This document shows positions 8,367-17,110 of a stretch of 64,000 nt of DNA, piece after piece (positions within the stretch are counted from its first letter, which is position 1; the number at the start of each line of letters is the position of its first letter). A program made the translations under genes and the position numbers. The notes beneath the pieces are model-generated. The model was not told the DNA's origin and made no database searches. It saw only the letters and a list, made by a program, of their open reading frames with translations. The DNA comes from Labilithrix sp. (GTDB lineage: Bacteria > Myxococcota_A > Polyangia > Polyangiales > Polyangiaceae): positions 1 to 64,000 of the forward strand of contig JAHBWA010000025.1 in the NCBI GenBank assembly GCA_019637195.1, given 5' to 3'.

Positions 8367-9041
8367 TCAGTTGACCGACTTCTTGTCGAGCGAGAGGACG
8401 GGCCAGCCGTACGTGCGGGCGAGGCGCTGGAGCTTGCTGTCCGGGTTCACCGCGGCGGGGTGCCCGACCACGCTCAGCATCGGGACGTCCGAGTAGCTGT
8501 CGGAGTAGGCGAAGCACTCGTCGAGGTCGTGCCCGTGGGCGCGCGCGTGCTCGCGGATGAGCCGCGCCTTCTCCGGCCCGGCGACGACGGGGCGGAGCAG
8601 CCGGCCGGTCGCGTAGCCGTCCTTGATCTCCAGCTTGTTCGCGATGACGTGCGTGGCGCCGAGGTGGTCGGCGAGCCGCTTCATCAGGAAGTCGAGCGCT
8701 CCCGACACGATGACGACGTCGTGGCCCTCGTCGCGGCTCCGCGCGACGAGGTCGCGGGCGTGCGGGTAGATCGCCTTCTTCAGGACGGAGTCGAACGCGT
8801 CGTCGGCCAGGATGAGGAGTCGGTCCTGCGAGATCCCCTCGTACGAGGTGAAGAGCGCCTCGTTGAACATCCGCCGGTCCTGCAGCTCCGCCCAGAGGAA
8901 CGACGGGCTGTGGAGCGCCGCGCGGGCGAGCTTTTGCAGGCTGCGCATCGGCGTGCGCTGGTGCATCAAGTAGAAGAGCGTCGGGTGGACGAGGTTCGTC
9001 CGGACGAGGGTTCCGTCGACGTCGAAATAGCTGGCTGCCAC
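8367..9041 (-). CDS. HAD-IB family phosphatase (SerB-like)
   Basis: A 224-residue cytoplasmic phosphohydrolase. All four HAD motifs are visible: DVDGTLV at residues 7-13 (nucleophile Asp7, acid/base Asp9), a Ser in VVIVSGALDF, a Lys in GPEKARLI, and DSYSDVPML for metal binding. Motif spacing with a helical cap after motif I is typical of subclass IB, which includes phosphoserine phosphatase-like enzymes. No ATG fits; the GTG at 9041 puts the start six residues before the nucleophile, as is usual, with GGGCGG just upstream. The open frame extends far upstream antisense to the FG-GAP gene; that part is not coding. Confidence 0.9.
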   Translation of the reverse strand: MAASYFDVDGTLVRTNLVHPTLFYLMHQRTPMRSLQKLARAALHSPSFLWAELQDRRMFNEALFTSYEGISQDRLLILADDAFDSVLKKAIYPHARDLVARSRDEGHDVVIVSGALDFLMKRLADHLGATHVIANKLEIKDGYATGRLLRPVVAGPEKARLIREHARAHGHDLDECFAYSDSYSDVPMLSVVGHPAAVNPDSKLQRLARTYGWPVLSLDKKSVN

Positions 9042-9192
9042 GGCCCGCCCTAACTGGCGCGGGATGTCCGGCGCGTCAAGTAGAGCGACGCCCCGCGTGA
9101 TTTCCGGGCGCCGCGTCACTTTTCGCGGGAGTTTTCGCGTCGTCCCGGGACGAGGGCCTTCATTGAGGACGGACGCGGACACCCCGGGGTAC

Positions 9193-9207
9193 TTTACGAT
9201 GTAAAAT
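9193..9207 (+). promoter_or_regulatory. Small AT-rich palindrome and -10-like element
   Basis: TTTAC-GAT-GTAAA is a perfect 13-bp inverted repeat in an otherwise GC-rich region, overlapping TAAAAT, a good -10 candidate 24 bases before the ATG at 9231. It could be an operator shared with the divergent HAD gene. Confidence 0.4.
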
Positions 9208-9230
9208 AACGTGCTACTGCACGCGGACCG

Positions 9231-11063
9231 ATGCGCCGCCGAACGCCCCTCGCCTGCTCCTTCGGACTCTCGGCGCTCACGATCTGGGCGTGCACGTCGG
9301 AGGCACCCGCGGGCGGGCTCGACGGTGACGGGGACGCCGCGGCGGCCCGGTGCGAGCCGCGCCCGCTGGCGCTGCTGGGCGAGGACTTCTTCGTCGACAT
9401 CTCGGAGGCGAGCGGCATCCAGAAGGACAACTTCGTCCTGAACCCGCCCGCGCCCATCCCGATCAACGACCACAGCCGGCTCGCGTTCGCGGACATCGAC
9501 GGCGACGGCCGCGACGACATCGTCGCGCACAGCCTGTTCCCCAACGCGCAGAGCGGGATCCCGTTCGATCACCTCGTCTTCCTCAACAACGGCGACAAAA
9601 CGTTCCGCGACTTCACGCGCGAGTCCGGTCTCCGCGACGTGCAGGCGGCGTTCTTCGTCTTCGCCGACGTCGACAACGACGGCGACCAGGACTGCTTCGC
9701 CGGGCTCGACATCCCGCTCGAGGGCGAGACCTCCGCGCTCTATTTGAACGACGGCGAGGGGCACTTCACCAAGAAGGAGCGCTCCGGGCTCGAGGTCGCG
9801 GCCATCGCGGCCAACGGCGTCTTCGGCGACTTCGACGGCGACGGCCGGCTCGACCTCTACGTCGGCGCGGGCGGGACCTCGCAGGCCGTGCGCGATCAGC
9901 TCTTCTTCGGCAACGGCGACGGCACGTTCCGCGACGGATCGGAGAAGCTGAAGAGCCGGCCCGGGCAGCCGACGAACGGCGTCGTCGCGTGCGACTACGA
10001 CGACGACGGCGACCTCGACATCCTGGTCTCGCACTACGGCGTGAGCGTCGGGCTCGGCTGGCGCGCGCTCTGGGAGAACGACGGCGCGGGCTCGTTCACG
10101 AACGTCGCGCGCAAGCGAGGCTTCAACGCGCTCGCGACGGGCAACCCGCTGCTCTCGACCACGGGCAAGGGGCGTGACGCGCAGCCGGGCGACGCCGCGA
10201 AGCACGTCGGCTCGAACGGCTTCGGGATCGACTGTCAGGACATCGACGGCGACGGCACGATGGACGTCTGGCTCGCGGCGATCTCGCACCCCGTCGACGC
10301 CGACGAGTCGCGCAAGTGGAGCGATCCCTCGATGCTCCTCCTCAACAAGGGCGAGGCCGGCGGCTACGCCTTCGAGGACGTGACGCTCGGTCGCCGGATC
10401 CCGTTCAACGAGGGCGACATCGACGCCGCCGCGGTCGACTTCGACAACGACGGCCGGGTCGACCTCTCGGTCACGCGCGACAAGAAGTACGAGGAGGCCT
10501 ACTCGAAGCCCGACCAGAAGGCGTGGCTGGGGCTCTTTCATCAGGGCGAGGACGGGACGTTCACCAGCGTCGGCCTCGCGAGCGGCATCAACGACCGCAC
10601 CGGCGCGACCGATCGGGTCAAGGCCGGACAGAACCTCGCGTGGGCGGACATCGACGGCGACGGCGACCTCGATCTCCTCGTCGGAGGGCGCGACAACGGC
10701 GGCGCCGGGCGCGCCAACTTCCTCTTCGAGAACACGATCGGCCAGAAGAACGGCTGGCTCGGGGTGCGCCTCCGCGGCGACGGCGTGGCGGTGAACCGCG
10801 ACGCGATCGGCGCGCGGGTCACGCTCGTCGCGCCGGCCAAGCGGTGGGTGCGCGAGGTGAAGTCGAGCCGCGGGACGTACAGCTCGGCCGACGCGCGCGC
10901 GCTCCTCTTCGGCCTGGGCGCGCAGGGCTGCGACGGCGGCGTCACCGCGCTCGCGATCGAGGTGCGCTGGCCGAACGGCGAGACGAAGCGCTTCGAGCCT
11001 GGCACGTTCGCCCTGAACCAGTACGTGACGATCGACTACACGACCGGCCTCGCCCAGCCGTAG
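9231..11063 (+). CDS. FG-GAP repeat protein with C-terminal ASPIC/UnbV domain
   Basis: A 610-residue exported protein with a signal sequence ending in IWACTS, a possible lipobox. Residues about 40-500 hold calcium-binding FG-GAP/VCBS-type repeats built around DIDGDGRDD, DVDNDGDQD, DFDGDGRLD, DYDDDGDLD and DFDNDGRVD, expected to form a beta-propeller. The last 110 residues, starting GWLGVRLRG, carry the ASPIC/UnbV signature (AIGARVTL, then RGTYSSAD and EVRWPNG). Proteins of this class are secreted and occur near surface or adhesion functions, but a specific role cannot be read from the sequence. It stands alone, converging on ligD. Confidence 0.92.
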   Translation: MRRRTPLACSFGLSALTIWACTSEAPAGGLDGDGDAAAARCEPRPLALLGEDFFVDISEASGIQKDNFVLNPPAPIPINDHSRLAFADIDGDGRDDIVAHSLFPNAQSGIPFDHLVFLNNGDKTFRDFTRESGLRDVQAAFFVFADVDNDGDQDCFAGLDIPLEGETSALYLNDGEGHFTKKERSGLEVAAIAANGVFGDFDGDGRLDLYVGAGGTSQAVRDQLFFGNGDGTFRDGSEKLKSRPGQPTNGVVACDYDDDGDLDILVSHYGVSVGLGWRALWENDGAGSFTNVARKRGFNALATGNPLLSTTGKGRDAQPGDAAKHVGSNGFGIDCQDIDGDGTMDVWLAAISHPVDADESRKWSDPSMLLLNKGEAGGYAFEDVTLGRRIPFNEGDIDAAAVDFDNDGRVDLSVTRDKKYEEAYSKPDQKAWLGLFHQGEDGTFTSVGLASGINDRTGATDRVKAGQNLAWADIDGDGDLDLLVGGRDNGGAGRANFLFENTIGQKNGWLGVRLRGDGVAVNRDAIGARVTLVAPAKRWVREVKSSRGTYSSADARALLFGLGAQGCDGGVTALAIEVRWPNGETKRFEPGTFALNQYVTIDYTTGLAQP

Positions 11064-11104
11064 CGGCGGGCGGCGCGTCGAGCACGCCGCTCGAGCGGGG
11101 ATGA

Positions 11105-11124
11105 GGACGCGGCGCGGCGCGTCC
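11105..11124. terminator. Hairpin between convergent FG-GAP gene and ligD
   Basis: Seven-bp perfect arms (GGACGCG / CGCGTCC) with a 6-base loop in the 97-bp gap between two converging genes. No T-run is present on either strand. Confidence 0.38.
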
Positions 11125-11160
11125 GCGGCGATCGACCACGGGAGCGGCCGGGGCCGACGC

Positions 11161-13653
11161 TCAGCGCGACGCGCGAGATCCTCGGACGAGCGCGGCGAGC
11201 TTCGCGACCGCCGCGACGACGTCGGGGCGCGTCCCGAGCAGACCCGCCAGCAGATCGCCCCGCTTCGCGATGCGCGCCGGCACCGTCGCGATCGTGAAGA
11301 CGCGCGGATCGAGCTCCGGCGTGAGTTCGTCCCACGACAGCGGCGTCGAGACGGTCGCCCCCGGGACGGCGCGCACGGAGTACGGCGCGACGATCGCGCG
11401 CGACGTGCCCGTCTGTCCGGTGTCGACGTAGACGCGCCGCCCGCGCTTGGTCACGGTCCGGTCCATCGTCGCGATGTCGGGGTGCCGCTCGACGAGGAGC
11501 CGTCCGAGGAGGTCGGCGAGCGCCCGCGCGGTGTCGAAGCTCTGCTCCGGTCCGAGCGCCACGAGCACGTGGAGGCCCGTCTGTCCGGACGTCTTCGGGT
11601 AGCCGACGAGCCCGATCGCGTCGAGGAGCTCGCGGAGCGTCAGCGCCAGCGTGATCGCGTGACGTAGCTCGGACTGCTTCACGTCGAAGTCGATCGTGAA
11701 GAAATCGGCGCGGGAGAGCTGCGGCGCGCGGCTCGCCAGGACATGGAGCGGAATGCAGCCGAGGTTCGCGATGTAGACGAGCGTCTCCGGATCGTCGACG
11801 AGGAAGACGCGCTTCGGCGGCTTGTGCTCGCGGCTCGAGCCCCTCGCGGGCGCGGCCGCCCGCGAGGCCGGGCCTGCTCCCGCGGGCGCGACCGGATCGT
11901 CGTCCTCGTGCGCGAGCGTCAGCGTCCGGATCCACGGCGGCATCCCGACGGGGACGTTCCACTGGAAGAAGCTCTTGCCGTCGATGCCGTCGGGATACCG
12001 CACGAGGATGACGGGGCGATCCTTCAAGTACGGCCCGAGGACGTCCGCGACGCCGGCGTAGTAGTCGACGAGATCGCCCTTCGTGTATTGCGGCGCGCCG
12101 CTCGCGGGATCCGCGGGCCAGAACACCTTGTCGCGGTTCGAGACCACGACCTTGCGGAGCGTGCTCCGTAGATCGTCGCTCCGATGATCGATCCGCGCGC
12201 GAGAGCGCGGCGCGATGCCGGTCGTCAGGAGCGTCCACGCTCCGCGGTTCGGCTCGTAGGGCGCGCCCTTGGTCTTCGCGATCGCGCCTGCGATCCCGAG
12301 CGACGCGCACGTCTCGAGGACCCGCGCCTCGTCGCCCTCGAGCGGCGTCGCGGCGCGGAGGAACCCGAGCGGTGGGAGCAGCTCGGCGGCGAGCGCCCGT
12401 CGCGCCTCGAGCGGCAGCGGCCGCGTGTCGAGATCGCCGAGCGCGAGGACGTCCTTCACGACGAGGACGACCGGCGTTGCGGTCACCGCGCGGTGCGCCT
12501 CTCCGTTCGCCACCCGCGCGACGCGCTGCGCGAGGAGCGCCAGGTTGGGATGACCGGTCGCGTCGAAGGCGACGAGCTCGCCGTCGAAGGCCGCGCGCGC
12601 GATGGGGAGCGAGCGCAGCGCGCGCACCACATCGGGGTAGAACGCCTCGATGCGCTCCGAGGTCTCGGTCGTCCACGTACGCAGCGTGACGGCATCTCCG
12701 TCGCGGACCGCGAGCACCCGGACGCCGTCGAGCTCGGCGTCGTAGACCCTGCCCGCGCTCGCCGCTGCGCGTTCGGGCGCCGGCCTCTTCGTCGCTGCGC
12801 CGGCCGTCTTCGCCGCTCGGCGCCTCGGCGCCCCGGCGGTCTTCGCCGCTGCGCGCTCGGGCGCCAGCTCCTCGGTCGCCGCGTCGTTCGGTCCCGCCCG
12901 CGCCGCGCCCGTCGCCGGATCGATCAGCGGAGATCGCTCGACGTCGAAGAGCTCCTCGATCAGCCCGTCGTCGCGCGGCGCGCCGAGCCGCGTCGCGCGA
13001 TCGAGGTGCGCCTGCTCGATCGCGTCGCGGCGCTCGAGCTCTTCTACCGTGAGGCCGGAGAGCACCGAGCGAGGGAGCTCCTCGAGCAGCGCGCGCGCGG
13101 CGTCGGCGTGCTCGTCCTGCTTCTTGAAGAGCAACCACTCGTTGCCCGTCTCGCCCTTGGCGAGCTTCACGAACGCCCAGCGCCCGCGAAGCTTCATCCC
13201 GCGGAGCTCGACGTGGAGCTTGCCCGTCGCGACCTCGGTCGCCGGCGGACCCTCGAGGTAGGTCACCGAGCCGCGGTCCCACGCGATCATCGCGCCCGCG
13301 CCGTACTGGCCCTCGGGGATGACGTCCTCGAAGTCGAGGTACTCGATCGGGTGGTCCTCGGTCTTCACCGCGAGGGCCTTCCGCGCGGGATCGAGGCTCG
13401 GTCCGTGCGGCACGGCGAAGCTCATGAGGACGCCCGACGCCTCGAGCCGCACGTCGTAGTGACGTCGGGTCGCGTCGTGGAGGTGGACGACGAACGCGCC
13501 GGACTCGTCTCGGCTCGGCCGTGCATCCGGACGGCTCCGCTCGCCCGAGCCCAGCGGTCGTGACGGCGGAGCCTCGTCCCCGAACGGCTCGTTGGTGACG
13601 CCGGGAGCGCGCTTGTCGCGGTACCTGCCGAGCTTCTTCGGTTCCCGAGCCAT
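11161..13653 (-). CDS. ligD: LigD-type NHEJ protein (PE-ligase-Pol order) with a degenerate ligase domain
   Basis: An 830-residue protein with the Pseudomonas-type order. Residues about 52-180 are the 3'-phosphoesterase domain (HDATRRHYDVRLE, VEDHP-like KTEDHP, PEGQYGAG). Residues about 500-815 are the primase-polymerase domain with FFTIDFDV, KTSGQTGLHV and VYVDTGQTG. Between them, about 302-476 aligns with the adenylation domain (FDGELVAFD = motif III), but the nucleophilic Lys of KxDGxR is Glu307 (AELDGVR), motif IV Glu is Ala455, the motif V lysines are missing, and no OB-fold precedes the Pol domain. It should still process and fill ends, but ligation must come from elsewhere. No ku gene is in the window. 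An Ala/Lys-rich linker spans about 245-300. Confidence 0.93.
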   Translation of the reverse strand: MAREPKKLGRYRDKRAPGVTNEPFGDEAPPSRPLGSGERSRPDARPSRDESGAFVVHLHDATRRHYDVRLEASGVLMSFAVPHGPSLDPARKALAVKTEDHPIEYLDFEDVIPEGQYGAGAMIAWDRGSVTYLEGPPATEVATGKLHVELRGMKLRGRWAFVKLAKGETGNEWLLFKKQDEHADAARALLEELPRSVLSGLTVEELERRDAIEQAHLDRATRLGAPRDDGLIEELFDVERSPLIDPATGAARAGPNDAATEELAPERAAAKTAGAPRRRAAKTAGAATKRPAPERAAASAGRVYDAELDGVRVLAVRDGDAVTLRTWTTETSERIEAFYPDVVRALRSLPIARAAFDGELVAFDATGHPNLALLAQRVARVANGEAHRAVTATPVVLVVKDVLALGDLDTRPLPLEARRALAAELLPPLGFLRAATPLEGDEARVLETCASLGIAGAIAKTKGAPYEPNRGAWTLLTTGIAPRSRARIDHRSDDLRSTLRKVVVSNRDKVFWPADPASGAPQYTKGDLVDYYAGVADVLGPYLKDRPVILVRYPDGIDGKSFFQWNVPVGMPPWIRTLTLAHEDDDPVAPAGAGPASRAAAPARGSSREHKPPKRVFLVDDPETLVYIANLGCIPLHVLASRAPQLSRADFFTIDFDVKQSELRHAITLALTLRELLDAIGLVGYPKTSGQTGLHVLVALGPEQSFDTARALADLLGRLLVERHPDIATMDRTVTKRGRRVYVDTGQTGTSRAIVAPYSVRAVPGATVSTPLSWDELTPELDPRVFTIATVPARIAKRGDLLAGLLGTRPDVVAAVAKLAALVRGSRASR

Positions 13654-14303
13654 CGACTCCCTGGCGCCGTCGAGGAGGGGCGGCGGCTTGCGTCATGAGG
13701 ACTCCGGTGAGCTTAGCTGCGTCCTCTCGGCTACAGATCCCCGTGTAGGAATTGACACCCTATGCAGTCAATTGCGTACGGTCGTTCGCGGGCGCCAATC
13801 GGATTTCCAAGGATTCGCCCACTCAACCGATCAGGGCATACGCTTTGCGTTCGAGGATTGACGTCATGAGCTTTCCACATTCTGCCCATCCTGAAGCTGC
13901 AACGCGTCACCTTCCTGTCGCCCGCGGGCGCGAGCGTGGAGGACGCGACGCGTCGAACGACGCTCGACTGCGCGCGGCGAAGAAGTCCCGCTCGAGCGAG
14001 TCTCGCCTTCAGGCCGCGGTCGTCTGCCCGGACCGGGGATCGGACCCGTACGCCGACGTCCCCTGCACCGACTGAGCTCGGGCGCACCGTGACCCGCTGA
14101 GCTTCGCGAGCCCGCGGCTCGGCGAGGGCTCCGCTCGTCGAGCGAGCGTCACGTCCGTGACGCTCGACGACACGCATGACGCTCGAGTCGAGTGTCGCCT
14201 GGTCGAATAATCCCATCCTCGAGGGAACGCCGCTCCTCGCTCGAGCGTAGGACGGTAAAGCCGCTGTCCCGCGCCAGGCAGAGGTTGTTAGGCTCTCGGG
14301 AGG
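13654..14303. other. 650-bp gap between ligD and the receptor kinase
   Basis: Divergent intergenic region. Bases 13735-13900 are clearly more AT-rich than their surroundings and contain an inverted repeat (13750-13773) that may control ligD. Short open frames on both strands lack ribosome sites and a coding look. No RNA gene recognised. Confidence 0.6.
13750..13773. promoter_or_regulatory. Inverted repeat upstream of ligD
   Basis: AATTGAC and GTCAATT, 7-bp arms separated by 10 bases, about 97 bp before the ligD start. TTGAC within each arm also looks like a -35 element facing outward on each strand, so it may be a promoter pair or an operator. Confidence 0.4.
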
Positions 14304-16112
14304 ATGGATTCGACGGTTCGGAGCGGGGGTGGGGGATTCGACGGCGGCGGGCTCCCGCGGCCTGGCGAGACCGTCTGCGGGAAGTACCGCATCGACTCGG
14401 TCGTCGGCGCCGGGGGCATGGGCGTCGTCATGGGCGCGGTCGACACGTCGCTCGGGCGCTCGGTCGCGATCAAGTTCCTCGCCCCCCACAAGGCGTCGCG
14501 TGAGGGCGCGGTCGCGCGTTTCCTCCGCGAAGCGCGGGCCGCCGCCGCCATCCAGAGCGAGCACGTCGTCCGTGTGTTCGAGGTCAGCACGCTCCCGAAC
14601 GGCGCGCCCTTCATCGTCATGGAGCACCTCCGCGGGGTCGACCTCGCGCAGCTGCTCGAGGGGCGCGGGGCCCTCCCGATCGACGAGGCGTGCGATCTCC
14701 TCCTCCAGGCGTGCGAGGCGCTCGGCGAGGCGCACGGCCGGGGGATCGTGCATCGCGACCTCAAGCCTCAGAACTTGTTCCTGACCCAGCGCCCGGACGG
14801 CTCGCCGTGCGTGAAGGTGCTCGACTTCGGCATCTCGAAGGCCGTCGACGAGGGGCCGCAGAACCTGACGTCGACCGACACGGTGATGGGGACGCCGCTC
14901 TACATGTCCCCCGAGCAGGTGCGGAGCCTCAAGAACGTCGACGCGCGCGCGGACATCTGGGCGCTGGGCTCGATCCTCTTCGAGCTCCTCACGCTCTCGC
15001 CGATCTTCCACGCACCGAGCGCGTCGGCGCTCTGCGCGATGATCGCGATGGACCCGCCGACGCCGCTCCGCGCGCGTCGCCCGCAGGCGCCGGCCGAGCT
15101 CGAGGCGGTGATCCTTCGCTGCCTCCACAAAGACCCCGCGGGTCGCTTTCAGGACGTCGCCGCGCTCGCGGACGCGCTCGTTCCCTTCGCGTCGGAGCGC
15201 GGCCGCCTCTCCGCCATGCGCGTCTCCCGCGTCGTCCGCTCGACGGGGCCGGCGCCGTTCGGCGGAGGCAGCTCGCCTCCTCACTCGCCGATGGCGTCGC
15301 CGGCGGCGTCGCCGATGGGGCTGCTCGCCCTCGGCATGTCGACGACCGGGACGGGAGCTACGGTCGGCGATCCATCGCGCGCGTCGTTCGTCCCCAGCAG
15401 GTCGAGCCCTCCGCGGATGGATCCGAGCGTCCCGCCGGGCGCGCCGAGCCCGACGCAGAACGCGTGGCATCAGACCCACGCGAACACGACGCTGCAGAAG
15501 CCGGCGACGAGCGGCGTCGTCGTGGCGATCCTCGGCGTGCTCACCGGGCTCGTCCTGCTCGCGATGCTCGGCGCCGGAGCGTGGTACTTCGTCGCTCGGA
15601 GGGACGCCGCGACGGCGACTCGACCGGAGGTCGCCGACGCGAGCGCGCCCGGTGCGACGGTCATCCCGGCGCCGCCGCCCGGACCCACCGCGTCGACGAC
15701 GGCGGTGACGACCGCGACGTCACCCTCGCCTGCGCCTGCGCCGGCGCCCACGGCGCGGAGAGACGGCGGTGCGCCTGCGCAGAAGGACGGCGGCGCGCCC
15801 GCGCCGAAGGACGGCGGCGCGCCTGCGCCGCCGCCGGACCACGACAAGGAGGAAGCCGAGCGGCTCGCGACGCTCGGCCGCGCGGCCGAGGCGCAGTGCA
15901 AGAACCACCGCCAGCAGATGACGACCTTCGCGCGCGACGAGGCGACACGCAAGACCGCCGCGACGCGAGCGAAGGGCTTCATGTGCCGCGGCCTCGCGGG
16001 CTCCAAGTGCGAGCGCCAGGTCTGCCTCGAGGCCTGCCTGGTCCTGAACGATACGAACTGCATCCGGGACGCGCGGTACGCGATCGACCACGGGCCGCCG
16101 CCGAAATACTGA
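14304..16112 (+). CDS. Receptor-type Ser/Thr protein kinase with Cys-containing extracytoplasmic tail
   Basis: A 602-residue Hanks-type kinase. The catalytic domain (about 28-290) is complete: glycine loop GAGGMG (35-40), Lys57, HRDLKPQN (150-157), DFG (174-176) and the GTPLYMSPEQ activation segment. A Ser/Pro-rich juxtamembrane stretch (about 300-400) leads to one membrane helix near 408-430 (VVVAILGVLTGLVLLAML). Outside lies an Ala/Pro/Gly-rich spacer with three AP-K-DGG repeats and then a roughly 85-residue domain with five Cys (CKNH, CRGLAGSKCERQVCLEACLVLND and beyond), a likely disulfide-bonded sensor. It phosphorylates Ser/Thr of unknown targets; the two downstream genes may be cotranscribed. 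Confidence 0.93.
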   Translation: MDSTVRSGGGGFDGGGLPRPGETVCGKYRIDSVVGAGGMGVVMGAVDTSLGRSVAIKFLAPHKASREGAVARFLREARAAAAIQSEHVVRVFEVSTLPNGAPFIVMEHLRGVDLAQLLEGRGALPIDEACDLLLQACEALGEAHGRGIVHRDLKPQNLFLTQRPDGSPCVKVLDFGISKAVDEGPQNLTSTDTVMGTPLYMSPEQVRSLKNVDARADIWALGSILFELLTLSPIFHAPSASALCAMIAMDPPTPLRARRPQAPAELEAVILRCLHKDPAGRFQDVAALADALVPFASERGRLSAMRVSRVVRSTGPAPFGGGSSPPHSPMASPAASPMGLLALGMSTTGTGATVGDPSRASFVPSRSSPPRMDPSVPPGAPSPTQNAWHQTHANTTLQKPATSGVVVAILGVLTGLVLLAMLGAGAWYFVARRDAATATRPEVADASAPGATVIPAPPPGPTASTTAVTTATSPSPAPAPAPTARRDGGAPAQKDGGAPAPKDGGAPAPPPDHDKEEAERLATLGRAAEAQCKNHRQQMTTFARDEATRKTAATRAKGFMCRGLAGSKCERQVCLEACLVLNDTNCIRDARYAIDHGPPPKY

Positions 16113-16210
16113 CGGCCCGCCGCCCGCGCGGGCAGCCTTCGCGCGGCCCGCGTCCGCGCGAGGGCGGGGACAGGGGCCGGCCAAATGTGCTAGAAAGTTC
16201 GGCTTCTGGC

Positions 16211-17110
16211 ATGACCGACGATTCCCCCGTGTTCGAGCGGTTCGTATCGCTCGCCAAACGAGAGCTGCAGGCGGACGACGTGCGCATGCTCGCGCTCGGC
16301 GAAGCGACGCCGGAGGCCGACAACGTCCTCGTCAGCCGCCTCTCCGACGGACGTCACGTCGTCGCCAGCTTCGCGGAGGCTCCGAAGGATCGAGACGCCC
16401 TCGAGCGTCGCCTCGCGATGCTCGCGAACACGTTCTCCGACGCGCTCGCGTCGCCGCCGTCGGAGAAGACGCGGATCCGCCAGCCGGTCGCGACCTCGCT
16501 CCACGAGGAGCTCAAGGCGCTCGCAGCGCGCGCCCGCGCGCTCGACGTCGTCGTCATCGACACCGACTCGCCCGTCGTCTGGGGATGCGCCTCGGTCGCG
16601 GCGCGCCCGCGGGCGCGCAACGAGCTGCTCCTGCGTGAGGTGTCCGACCGCGAGCTCGCGTCGCGGGTCGACGACGAGAGCGGTCCGCTCCAGGACGTCA
16701 GCCCCGAGCCTCCCGTCGCCGCCCCGCTCACCGGGGGCTCGCCTGCCCCGGCCGAGTCGGCGGCGGTGGTCAGCGAACGAGGAGAGGACGATCTGCCGCG
16801 CGAGAGCGAGGCGACGCGTCGCGCGGTGGCGGCCGTCCGCCGCCTGCCCGCGCTCGACGGGCTCCACAAGGGGCGTCACCTCCGGCACGTCGAGCGCGAG
16901 ACCAACTTCATCCTCGCGCTCTCGTTCTCGGGCATCTACATCCTCTGCCTCGTGTTCGAGGGCGAGTTCGACGAGCTCCGCGCCGAGCGCGCCGCCGCCG
17001 ACGCGCTCCCTCGCATCGAGCGCCTCGTGTCCGCGCTGCCCCCGCTCGATCCCGATCCCCCGCAGCCGATGGGCGGCGTCGTCGCGCTGCGCAGCCGCCG
17101 ACGACGGTGA
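16211..17110 (+). CDS. Hypothetical cytoplasmic protein
   Basis: A 299-residue protein with no signal sequence. The N-terminal part (1-150) alternates helices and strands (VLVSRLSDGRHVVASF, DVVVIDTDSPVVWG) and the C-terminal part (about 205-299) has the pattern HVERETNFILALSFSGIYIL ending in a basic tail. Both halves recall roadblock/LC7 or profilin-like alpha-beta folds of small-GTPase regulators, but this is only an impression. The start is the ATG at 16211, just after TGCTAGAAAG, a possible -10. Its stop overlaps the next gene's GTG, and the receptor kinase lies 98 bp upstream, so a link with kinase signalling is conceivable. Confidence 0.75.
   Translation: MTDDSPVFERFVSLAKRELQADDVRMLALGEATPEADNVLVSRLSDGRHVVASFAEAPKDRDALERRLAMLANTFSDALASPPSEKTRIRQPVATSLHEELKALAARARALDVVVIDTDSPVVWGCASVAARPRARNELLLREVSDRELASRVDDESGPLQDVSPEPPVAAPLTGGSPAPAESAAVVSERGEDDLPRESEATRRAVAAVRRLPALDGLHKGRHLRHVERETNFILALSFSGIYILCLVFEGEFDELRAERAAADALPRIERLVSALPPLDPDPPQPMGGVVALRSRRRR

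Noticed and set aside
8367..10541. 724-codon open frame continuous with the HAD gene on the minus strand
   Set aside because: The part above 9041 is antisense to the FG-GAP gene, with a repetitive Arg/Val/Glu composition typical of a shadow frame.
13752..14075. Possible 107-residue plus-strand protein upstream of the receptor kinase
   Set aside because: No ribosome site, no hydrophobic core or motif, and it lies in a region of changed base composition.
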